Positions 55,101 through 64,000 of a stretch of DNA of 64,000 bases are shown piece after piece. Each line of letters opens with the position of its first letter. Positions within the stretch are counted from its first letter, which is position 1. A program made the translations under genes and the position numbers. Source of the stretch: Macrostomum hystrix (taxonomy: Eukaryota; Platyhelminthes; Macrostomidae); assembly GCA_950097015.1 (NCBI GenBank), contig CATNEN010000008.1:1240001-1304000 (forward strand). Direction: 5' to 3'. The notes under the pieces were generated by a model, which saw only the letters and a program-made list of their open reading frames with translations, ran no database searches and was not told the DNA's origin.

Positions 55101-58100
55101 TGGCACTCTAGGGCTTTGGTGCCTGATACTCTATAGGGCTTTGGTGCCTGGCACTCTAGGGCTTTGGTGCCTGATACTCTAGGGCTTTGGTGCCTGATGC
55201 TCTAGAGCAGGGGTCGGCAAACTTACTAGCTAGCGGGCCAAAGAGAGAACCTAAAAGACGACAGCGGGCCGCATTGACTGTAGAAATATGAGATAGGGGG
55301 GAGAGTTGAGACAGAATAGATAAGACACACTAGAAATGAGACACAGGAGAGACGAGACCGAGGAGAGATGAGACACGGAGAGATGAGAGACGGGAGAGAT
55401 AAGACAGGGGAAAGATAAAACAGTATACTGTAGGTGTCGGAAGGAGCAACGGGCCGGATTTGGGAGTTTCGAGGGCCGCATCTGGCCCGCGGGCCGGAGT
55501 TTGCCGACCCCTGCTCTAGAGCTTTGGTGCCTGATGCTCTAGAGCTTTGGTGCCTGATACTCTAGAGCAGTGGTGTCTTGGACTTTAGGTCTGTAGTGCC
55601 TGTCACTCTAGAACTGTGGTGTCTTGCCCTCTAGTTTCTCATTGTCAGGCAGGCACTCAAAGGGCATGCATCTAGTGCACGACGGTCAAAGATTTCGATA
55701 CATGACAGGATACGGCAGTAAATGCTCACCGCAAAAGATCGAATGTAGATCTCGTATTCATCGATATTAGTCAGGTTGTCCTGGTGAAGAAATAAAGTTA
55801 TAAAGTTAAGCGAACATATTTTTAGCTAATTACACAGTCGCATCCTCACCAGACTGATTGAGTTCAGCGCTGGACCAGGGTTGTATTGCAGTAGGACATA
55901 GAATGCCAAGCCAAAGCCAACGATGAGGCCAGAAAACACCAGAATCACTCGGAATAGAGTCTTGGCTATGCTCACAAACATGATCACGTAAATGCCTGTG
56001 AGCTCGTACCTGCAGAACGTGTTTTAAAAGATGTGACCTTTTGCGAGACCTTTGGGAAAATGTGTCTTTGAGGAAGAGGCGTCTTTGGGGAAGAGGCGTC
56101 TTTGGGGAAGAGGCGTCTTTGGGGAAGAGGCGTCTTTGGGGAAGAGGCGTCTTTGGGGAAGAGGCGTCTTTGGGGAAGAGGCGTCTTTGGGGAAGAGGCG
56201 TCTTTGGGGAAGAGGCGTCTTTGGGGAAGAGGCGTCTTTGGGGAAGAGGCGTCTTTGGGGAAGAGGCGTCTTTGGGAAAGAGGTATCGTTGGGAAAGAGG
56301 TATCTTTGGGGAAGAGGTGTCTTAGGGGAAGAGGTGTCTTTGGGACAGATGTGTCTTTGGGAAATATGTGTCTTTGGCGAAGAAGTGTCGTTACGGAAGA
56401 GGTATCTTTTGGAAGAGGCGTCTTTGGGAAAGAGGTGTCTTTGGGAAAGAGGCGTCTTTGAGAAGAGGCGTATTTGGGAAAGAGGTGTCTTTGGGAAAGG
56501 TGTCTTTGGGAAAGAGGTGTGTTTGAGAAAGAGGTGTGTTTGGGGAAGAGGTGTCTTTGGGAAAGAGGCGTCTTTGAGAAAGAGGTATCGTTGGGAAAGA
56601 GGTATCTTTGGGGAAGAGGTGTCTTAGGGGAAAAGGTGTCTTTGGGAAGAGGTGTCTTTGGAAAAGAGGTGTCTTTGAGAAAGAGGTGTCTTTGGGAAAG
56701 AGGTGTCTTTGGGAAAGAGGTGTGTTTGGGGAAGAGGCGTCATTGGGAAAGAGGTTTCTTTGGCAAAGAGGCGTCATTGGGAAAGAGGTGTCTTTGGGAA
56801 AGAGGTGTCTTTGGGAAAGAGGTGTCTTTGGGAAAGAGGTGTCTTTGGGAAAGAGGTGTCTTTGAGAAAGAGTTGTCTTTGGGAAAGAGGTGTCTTTGGG
56901 AAAGAGGCGTCATTGGGAAAGAGGTGTCCTTGGGAAAGAGGTATCTTTGGGAAAGAGGTGTGTTTGGGAAAGAGGTGTGTTTGGGGAAGATGTGTCTTTG
57001 GAGAAGAGGTGTCTTTGGAGAAGAGGTGTCTGAAGACACGAAGACAAGAGTGCATCACCATTCTGGATGACGAATCCGTCACCTCTGGAAGAAGAGCAGG
57101 AAATTCACCCAGGCCAGAAGGACGGCCATCGAGCCTGCCTTCCACTGCAGGTCGCCACTTTGGCCCAGCAAGAATGGCACCGCAAATGTCAGGGTGAAGC
57201 ATTGCTGTGAGAACCACATCAGGCAGGTGGGCTCGGTAAAATAGGCCAGTTTCTGTGTAAAAATATTAGTTCTATAAATCTATTGAATGTGTTCAATCAT
57301 CGAGATGACAGTGGCACCATGTTAATTTTAACTAAATATCACAAAGTTCTTGAAAAGTAAAAAATTCGCACCTGTTGGAAAATCTGCAGAATTTCCTTGA
57401 TCGAGCTCAAGAAGCTAAATAGGCAGATGAAGGCAATAGGCGTTGACACTTTTAGCTGATAGTTGGTTCGACCGATTAGGTGGGCAGTCTAACAGGCATT
57501 CCGAAAATGGGGTGATAAAAAATATGTCAGCATTTTAAAGCGTATTATTTCCAAAGTTTTTAATATTCTAATATCAGTTAAAAAAATTATTTGAAAAAAT
57601 ATTTTCTCACCAGATACTGGCACTGCTCAGTCATGGCTAGATTCTCAGTGTGACGCGTTGAGGGATGAATGCTCACAAACATTGTGATCGCGGCCAGGAA
57701 TAGAAGGTATAATAATAGATTGAAATGGTGCACCCAGCAGCCGTACTGACGCCTGAAAATAGTTATCTAAGGCATCTAAGAAAATGTGCCCTGAAGTGGG
57801 GTTGGTCAGGAGTGGGGTTGGCCTGGAGTGGGGTTGGCCTGGAGAGGGGTTGGCCTGGAGTGGGGTTGGCCTGGAGTGGGGTTGGCCTGGAGTGGGGTTG
57901 GCCTGGAGAGGGATTGGCCTGGAGTGGGGTTGGCCTGGAGAGGGGTTGGCCTGCAGTGGGGTTGGCCTGGAGAGGGGTTGGCCTGCAGTGGGGTTGGCCT
58001 GGAGTGGGGTTGGCCTGGAGAGGGGTTGGCCTGCAATGGGGTTGGCCTGGAGAGGGGTTGGCCTGCAGTGGGGTTGGCCTGGAGAGGGGTTGGCCTGGAG

Positions 58101-61100
58101 TGGGGTTGGCCTGGAGTGGGGTTGGCCTGTAGTGGGGTTGGCCTGGATAGGGGTTGGCCTGCAGTGGGGTTGGCCTGGAGTGGGGTTGGCCTGGAGTGGG
58201 GTTGGCCTGGAGAGGGGTTGGCCTGGAGTGGGGTTGGCCTGGAGTGGGGTTGGCTTGCAATGGGGTTGGCCTGGAGAGGGGTTGGCCTGCAGTTGGGTTG
58301 GCCTGGAGTGGGGTTGGCCTGGAGTGGGGTTGGCCTGGAGTGGGGTTGGCCTGCAGCGGGGTTGGCCTTGAGAGGGGTTGGCCTGCAGCGGGGTTGGCCT
58401 GCAGCGGGGTTGGCCTTGAGAGGGGTTGGCCTGCAGCGGGGTTGGCCTGGAGTGGGGTTGGCCTGCAGTGGGGTTGGCCTGCAGTGGGGTTGGCCTGCAG
58501 TGGGGTTGGCCTTGAGAGGGGTTGGCCTGCAGCGGGGTTGGACTGCAGTGGGGTTGGCCTGCAGTGGGGTTGGCCTGCAGTGGGGTTGGTCTGCAGTGGG
58601 GTTTTCCTGGAGTGTGGATTTTGGGTTGGCCTAGAGTGTGCTGTGTGCTTGGGGTTGGCCTGGGATGACATTTGGAAATCAATTCTACGACCGTCATTTG
58701 ATTGGCCACAAATTACAAGCAATAGTACGCAGACTAGAGTACACATAAATGCGATGACGCTCAGTTGAAAATTGGAATTGCTCCTTGCAACTACGAGTAT
58801 AGCTCAGACATTGCATCCTGACTTACCAAATCTGAAATCCAGATAAAGTAAATAATGTATTTATTATACATTCTGAATTAGGCAGTGGAATAAATTTAGA
58901 ATAATACTCGTATTTATCGTTTCCCATGGAAACAGAGGAAATCTTTTAAGTCCGATAAAATCAAACTATTCAAATACAGCACCAATGCTGAAGAAAAAAC
59001 AAGGACCTTTGTAAAGAGATACAGTTTCTGAAGTATTGATGCGTCCAGCTGGCAACTGCTCATTGCCTCGCGTCGTACTTTTATCTGATATTTTCATTGT
59101 CCAGACTGCCTTGTTAGACTTGCCCTTATTAGGGCCGTTTTTATATTTACACAACTCAACATTAATTATTCCATTCTGCCAACGATTTTAGCACGTTCAG
59201 CATGTTTGCTCAGTCTTTTCTTTGTTTTCTTCAACGAATAGCCCCCGTCAGTGCCTAAATAAGTTCTTTTCTGTAAAATCGTATAATTTATTTGACAGCT
59301 GAATTGTCATCCAACTATCAATTTCTTTTGCCGACCAAAGAAAACATTGATATTTAGGATGCGAAATAGAACCAAACCAGGTTTGGGGTTGGCCAGGAGT
59401 GAGGCTTGGGGTTGACTTGGAGTGAGGCTTGGGGTTGGCCAGGAGTGAGGCTTGGGGTTGACTAGGAGTGAGGCTTGGGGTTGGTCAGGAGAGAGACTTG
59501 GGGTTGACTTGGAGTGAGGCTTGGGGTTAGTCAGGAGAGAGACTTGGGGTTGACTAGGAGGGAGGCTTGGGGTTGACTTGGAGTGAGGCTTGGGGTTGAC
59601 TAGGAGTGAGGCTTGGGGTTTACTTGGAGTGAGGCTTGGGGTTGACTAGGAGGGAGGCTTGGGGTTGACTTGGAGTGAGGCTTGGGGTTGGTTAGGAGAG
59701 AGACTTGGGGTTGACTAGGAGGGAGGCTTGGGGTTAACTTCGAGTGAGGCTTGGGGTTGGTTAGGAGAGAGACTTGGGGTTGACTAGGAGTGAGGCTTGG
59801 GGTTGGTCAGGAGAGAGACTTGGGGTTGACTAGGAGGGAGGCTTGGGGTTGACTTGGAGTGAGGCTTGGGGTTGGTCAGGAGAGAGACTTGGGGTTGACT
59901 AGGAGGGAGGCTTGGGGTTGACTTGGAGTGAGGCTTGGGGTTGGTCAGGAGAGAGACTTGGGGTTGACTTGGAGTGAGGCTTGGGGTTGGTCAGGAGAGA
60001 GACTTGGGGTTGACTAGGAGGAAGGCTTGGGGTTGACTTGGAGTGAGACTTGGGGTTGGTCAGGAGAGAGACTTGGGGTTGACTAGGAGGGAGGCTTGGG
60101 GTTGGCTAGGAGTGAGGCTTGGGGTTGACTAGGAGTGAGGCTTGGGGTTTACTTGGAGTGAGGCTTGGCTTAAGGTTTTGATTGTCCGACTACGGATGAA
60201 TAAGCATTTTTAAGAGCTTTAAAGTGATTTTAGCGCACCATTTCATGGCAAGGTAGGCGGTGCACAGCGGATGAGTCAGCAGGTCAACCTGGTCGAACAT
60301 TAGCATGGCCTAAGAGGGTATTAAAAATAGGAAAAGTACAGTTAATTTTGTGTAAGTATGTAATAAGGTTTCCACATATATTACCTGCATGATTGGCAGG
60401 AAAATGTAGGGACTCTCGATCCTCTTTTCAAACTGGGCAATAGATTTCGGATGCACTTGCAGAATATCGAAGTGGTAGACAATCTGCAACAGACCATTTT
60501 ATTCCTATTATTTTCTGCAGACAGAATTTTGTTAAATCTCAGTATTAAATAGACTATAGGTGTCAGTAGAAGAGCGGTTGACGCGTTTGCCTCTCGCACC
60601 AAGGTCCCTGAGCTCGATTCCGCGGCGAGGCCACGTTCACTTGTTTAAGCAGCCGCAGAGAGAAGGCTTGGGGGCTTGTCGTGCAATTCACGCCCTTGAG
60701 GGCCAACCTCCAAGGCACAGTGAGAGTTTACACTGCCTGACGATGAGAAAGTCAGGGCTGATGTACACATGTGTGCTCAGGAGTCAGCGAAATGGGCAGA
60801 ATTGCCTCCTCGCTGGCTGCGGGTCTATTGTGCCCAAATGATGTGCCATTCCATTGCCCACAGCCCTCCTGCAATAATAAATATGATAAAATGAACTTAC
60901 GTCGTCATCTTCTTCGCGAATGCACCTGTCGAGTAGCATCTGATTTATGTTTTCGTTAGAAAAAATCAATTAAACCGAAAAATGTTTAAAACAGAATGTT
61001 AAAAATGTTTTAAGTTTTAATGCAGAAACCATAATAATGCTTAGATAAAAGTGGACAAAAACTTGTGCGTCATTTTTTGGCAATATTTGCGGTGTTTCCC

Positions 61101-62469
61101 TTAAATGGGCCGTTTTATTTATTAACATGAAACCTTAGATGGAAGGTTGCCTTATCATCCTTCTAATAGTTTTTTTGAAAATGTATTTTAGGCTTACTTG
61201 GGCTATTAAATAAGGATGAAAAATACAGAGAAGGTAAAATTAAAGAAAAACATTTGATTATGCTTAGGCCATAGACAAAAGTTCGATCGATCTCACCTTA
61301 GTGCAGTCAGGCAAAAACTTGATACTCTCAAAGATGGGACAATGGCCCGGTCCGACATTCCACAGAACCTCCTTCCAGCGGCTGTGCTGAATCACCACTG
61401 TGACAACCTCGCGCATCAGAGTCTTGGTGGCATAATTGATGAATAACAAGCCAGCTAAGTCCTGCAGAATTGCGGCGCCGTTAGACAGCAGGAACTCCAC
61501 CATGCTGGCCCGGCCGTGCTCGGCGGCTACGTGGAGGGCGGTTTTCTAGGAAAACAGACGGTTTTGGCACTCTTTCAATGCCGTCCGTATCCGAATTTTC
61601 TGCGATTCTTCGCTGGTTGGCTCTCAAAAATAACCCGCAAATGGTCTCCTCTTACCTCAAGCCTGTTTGTAGCGTCAATGATGCCGTGATTGACACTGAG
61701 AATGAGTTTGCCAACTTCCACATGGCCCTGCTTAGCAACCAGGTGAAGAGCCGTATCACCGTTGGTGTCTCTGAGTGCATGTTTGAAGATATATTTCATA
61801 GATATAGCGAATGCGAGCAATGAAATTATTTAATTTGCTGAAGAATGTACATCAATTTTTGCCAATAGACGCTTATTGGCTCCACGTATTACCATTAGCT
61901 TTTCCTCTCACACGATAATTGGCTGACCAATGTACATCTATAATATTCTAAAAAGCTCATTGGCTAGGGAATGCACATCCATTATCTTCTAAGAGGCTCA
62001 TTGGCTAAGGAATGTACATCCATTATCTTCTAAGAGGCTCATTGGCTAAGGAATGTACATCCATTACCTTCTAAGAGGCTCTTCTAAGAGGAATGTACAA
62101 GAATGTACATGCATGGCTAAGGCGGAGAACAGCACGGAGCTCTCACTTGAGCAGCACGGAGCCTCTCTGCAGCAGCAGTCGAGCAACCTTCAGGTGACCG
62201 CCCTCGGCAGCCAGATGCAGCGGCGACCGGCCCATCCGGTTCACGATGTTCAGCAGCGCCGGGCAGGCGTCAATCAGATTTCGGCAGATGTTGAGCCTGC
62301 CGTAGCTAGCGGCAAAGTGCAACGGCGAGCTGCTGTCAAAATTCAGCACCTGGCACTGGGCGCCAAGCTGCAGCAGGATGCCCGTGACAGCCAGGTTGCC
62401 CTTCCGCGTCGAATAGTGCAACGGCGTGCAGCCGAATGCGTCCTTCTGGTTGAGCTGCTCCGTGCACTT
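52174..62469 (-). CDS. TRPA1: TRPA1-type ankyrin cation channel, 5' end outside window
   Basis: Fifteen exons in perfect phase: 62469-62147, 61770-61656, 61545-61297, 60939-60901, 60483-60385, 60309-60239, 57752-57611, 57488-57372, 57252-57083, 56009-55850, 55780-55730, 54309-53992, 53681-53505, 52977-52624, 52404-52174; 871 residues plus stop. Ankyrin repeats are clear (SSPLHFAASYGRLNI, RSPLHLAAEGGHLKVARLLL, GDTALHLVAKQGHVEVGKL, TALHVAAEHGRASMVEFLL). The linker HSRWKEVL, CPIFESIKFLPDC and HPLCTAYLAMKW match the TRPA1 pre-S1 region. S1-S4 span about 305-440, S5 about 441-480 (GIYVIMFVSIAKTLFRVILV), the pore MMLGDVDF and S6 ILLINLLIGLAVGDI. An acidic Gln-rich coiled coil ends the protein. TRPA1 is a plasma-membrane sensor of irritants or temperature. 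The S5-pore turret is about 80 residues, far longer than in vertebrates. The donor of exon 53505 is a weak GTTAGC. More N-terminal ankyrin exons should lie beyond 64000. Confidence 0.94.
53078..53290. repeat. short tandem repeat in TRPA intron
   Basis: Three to four units containing GGAGTGAGGTGGCTGCTGTG and GCAAGAAAATCGAC alternate with GTAAGAAATGGACGGG. It lies in intron 52978-53504. Confidence 0.9.
53800..53940. repeat. short direct repeat in TRPA intron
   Basis: CACTTTTCACACCTTTTGAT and AATTTGTTGTAATGCGTGAT occur two to three times in tandem within the intron 53682-53991. Confidence 0.8.
54366..55600. repeat. 23-bp minisatellite in TRPA intron, split by an hAT element
   Basis: About 39 copies of CTCTAGGGCTTTGGTGCCTG plus ATA or GCA. 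The array is interrupted at 55208-55513 by a hAT insertion and resumes with the same unit on the other side. Confidence 0.96.
55208..55513 (+). mobile_element. non-autonomous hAT element (MITE), copy 2
   Basis: 306 bp with ends CAGGGGTCGGCAAAC and GTTTGCCGACCCCTG, subterminal GGCCCGCGGGCC, and a perfect 8-bp target duplication CTCTAGAG (55200-55207 and 55514-55521). The interior holds degenerate GAGATAAGACAGGGGA-like units as in copy 1. No transposase. It landed inside an existing minisatellite, so it is younger than the array. Confidence 0.94.
56050..57035. repeat. 17-bp minisatellite in TRPA intron
   Basis: About 57 copies of GAAGAGGCGTCTTTGGG. The left third is nearly perfect (56075-56270); the rest alternates with GAAAGAGGTGTCTTTGG forms. 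Open in several frames on both strands. Confidence 0.96.
57785..58660. repeat. 16-bp minisatellite in TRPA intron
   Basis: About 52 copies of GTTGGCCTGGAGTGGG, with CTGCAG, CTGGAGAG and CTTGAGAG variants; variants cluster to the right. Confidence 0.96.
58661..59384. other. part of TRPA intron, no recognised feature
   Basis: AT-rich sequence in intron 57753-60238 between two arrays; no exon needed by the phase-complete TRPA model. Confidence 0.6.
59385..60170. repeat. 23-bp minisatellite in TRPA intron
   Basis: About 34 copies alternating TTGGGGTTGACTTGGAGTGA plus GGC with TTGGGGTTGGTCAGGAGAGA plus GAC, and GACTAGGAGGGAGGC forms. The alternation repeats as multi-unit blocks. It resembles the 16-bp array 0.7 kb away (both contain GGGGTTGGCC/GGGGTTGAC) and may share ancestry. 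Confidence 0.95.
60558..60880 (+). mobile_element. tRNA-headed SINE, copy F (near full length)
   Basis: The head GTGTCAGTAGAAGAGCGGTT, CTCTCGCACCAAGGTCCCTG and AGCTCGATTCCGCGGCGAGG is followed by CTTGTCGTGCAATTCACGCC, CACTGCCTGACGATGAGAAA and GAGTCAGCGAAATGGGCAGA, ending CAGCCCTCCTGCAATAATAA. It lies antisense in the TRPA intron 60484-60900. Confidence 0.92.
61905..62105. repeat. about 41-bp tandem repeat in TRPA intron
   Basis: Three to four units containing GGCTCATTGGCTAAGGAATG and TACATCCATTATCTTCTAAG. Confidence 0.9.
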
Positions 62470-62727
62470 CTGTTTAGCAATTGTTATTTTATAACCCGGT
62501 TGCTTGCTAATTTATTTTCTAAATCTAGGAAACCTCAGGTAACTACTTAGATAGCCGATTTCCCCAAAATCATAGATTTTTCCTAAAAATAATGTTTCCC
62601 CCAAAATTGTCATGTTTTGACAAAAGCATTTATTTTTCCAAAGTAATCGAGATCTGAGATTTTACAAAAGTTTCCCTCAAAATCAACTTTTTATTTAAAA
62701 ATCATTCGCTGACAATGAAATTAATAT

Positions 62728-64000
62728 GGGATCAGAGCGAAGTGGGGATCAGAGCGAAGTTGGGATCTGAGCGAAGTTGAGATCTGAGGGAAGTTGGGAT
62801 CAGAGCGAAGTTGGGATCTGAGGGAAGTTGGGATCTGAGCGAAGTTGTTATAAGAGCGAAGTTGGGATCTGAGCGAAGTTAGGATCTGAGGGAAGTTGGG
62901 ATCTGAGGGAAGTTGGGATCAGAGCGAAGTTGGGATCAGAGCGAAGTTGGGATCTGAGCGAAGTTGGGATCTGAGCGAAGTTGGGATCAGAGCGAAGTTG
63001 GGATCAGAGCGAAGTTGGGATCAGAGCGAAGTTGGGATCTGAGCGAAGTTGGGATCTGAGCGAAGTTGGGATCAGAGCGAAGTTGGGATCAGAGCGAAGT
63101 TGGGATCTGAGCGAAGTTGGGATCTGAGGGAAGTTGGGATCTGAGGGAAGTTGGGATCAGAGCGAAGTTGGGATCTGAGGGAAGTTGGGATCTGAGCGAA
63201 GTTGGGATCTGAGCGAAGTTGGGATCTGAGGGAAGTTGGGATCTGAGCGAAGTTGGGATCAGAGCGAAGTTGGGATCAGAGCGAAGTTGGGATCAGAGCG
63301 AAGTTGGGATCAGAGCGAAGTTGGGATCTGAGCGAATTTGGGATCTGAGGGAAGTTGGGATCTGAGCGAAGTTGTTATAAGATCGAAGTTGGGATCTGAG
63401 CGAAGTTGGGATCTGAGGGAAGTTGGGATCTGAGCGAAGTTGGGATCTGAGGGAAGTTGGGATCTGAGCGAAGTTGGGATCTGAGGGAAGTTGGGATCTG
63501 AGCGAAGTTGGGATCTGAGGGAAGTTGGGATCTGAGCGAAGTTGGGATCTGAGGAAAGTTGGGATCTGAGCGAAGTTGGGATCTGAATGAAGTTGGGATC
63601 TGAGCGAAGTTGTGATAAGAGCGAAGTTGGGATCTGAGGGAAGTTGGGATCTGAGGAAAGTTGGGATCTGAGGGAAGTTGGGATCTGAGCGAAGTTGGGA
63701 TCTGAGCGAAGTTGGGATCTGAGGGAAGTTGGGATCTGAGCGAAGTTGGGATCTGAGGAAAGTTGGGATCTGAGCGAAGTTGTGATAAGAGCGAAGTTGG
63801 GATCTGAGGAAAGTTGGGATCTGAGCGAAGTTGGGATCTGAGGAAAGTTGGGATCTGAGCGAAGTTGTGATAAGAGCGAAGTTGGGATCTGAGGAAAGTT
63901 GGGATCTGAGCGAAGTTGGGATCTGAGGAAAGTTGGGATCTGAGCGAAGTTGGGATCTGAGCGAAGTTGGGATCTGAGGGAAGTTGGGATCTGAGCGAAG
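62728..64000. repeat. 17-bp minisatellite running off the window
   Basis: About 75 copies of GGGATCTGAGCGAAGTT with GGGATCAGAG, GATCTGAGGGAAG and GTTATAAGAG/GTGATAAGAG variants. It continues past base 64000, presumably in a further TRPA intron. Confidence 0.96.

Noticed and set aside
56041-57217. Several long open frames on both strands
   Set aside because: They are produced by the 17-bp intronic array; the only coding part is the TRPA exon 57083-57252 on the minus strand.

Overview
The window is nuclear DNA of an animal. Its genes are split by introns with GT–AG borders, and the families present (TRPA channel, JIP3/4 scaffold, rhodopsin-class peptide GPCR, CK1-like kinase, large WD40 protein) are metazoan. 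Exons are GC-rich and introns AT-rich. The phylum cannot be read directly; a spiralian such as a free-living flatworm is a reasonable guess, at low confidence.

Six gene loci were rebuilt by eye from splice sites, reading-frame phase and protein similarity. In order: a two-exon CS-domain-like gene (+, 630-1701); a five-exon peptide GPCR with a polyglutamine third intracellular loop (-, 10179-15018); an N-terminal fragment of a CK1-like kinase (+, about 18055-21838); a ten-exon JIP3/JIP4-like scaffold with RH1, coiled-coil and RH2 regions but no C-terminal propeller and one frame-breaking base (-, 23843-35735); a complete 19-exon gene for a 1506-residue WD40/polyQ protein (+, 37977-50480); and the last 15 exons of a TRPA1-type ankyrin channel whose 5' end lies beyond base 64000 (-, 52174-62469). 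The JIP and WD40 genes are divergent across 35736-37976.

The outstanding feature is repeat content. About 25 kb of the 64 kb (my own rough sum of array lengths) is tandem minisatellite. Most large introns and spacers hold their own private array, with units from 8 to about 60 bp, and the longest array runs nearly 4 kb. Several arrays show higher-order duplication, one starts exactly at a kinase exon's 5' splice site, and two arrays of the same 14-mer face each other across GPCR exon 1.

Interspersed repeats are also common: two non-autonomous hAT elements with perfect 8-bp target duplications of form NTCTAGAN, a probable decayed third hAT copy swollen by internal minisatellite growth, six tRNA-headed SINE copies, a large foldback element interrupted by an hAT insertion, and a dispersed foldback-like family in the WD40 gene introns.

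The genes do not form a pathway. They look like unrelated neighbours (cilium/sensory/neuronal types) in a repeat-rich genome. I see no CRISPR array, operon or prokaryotic system.
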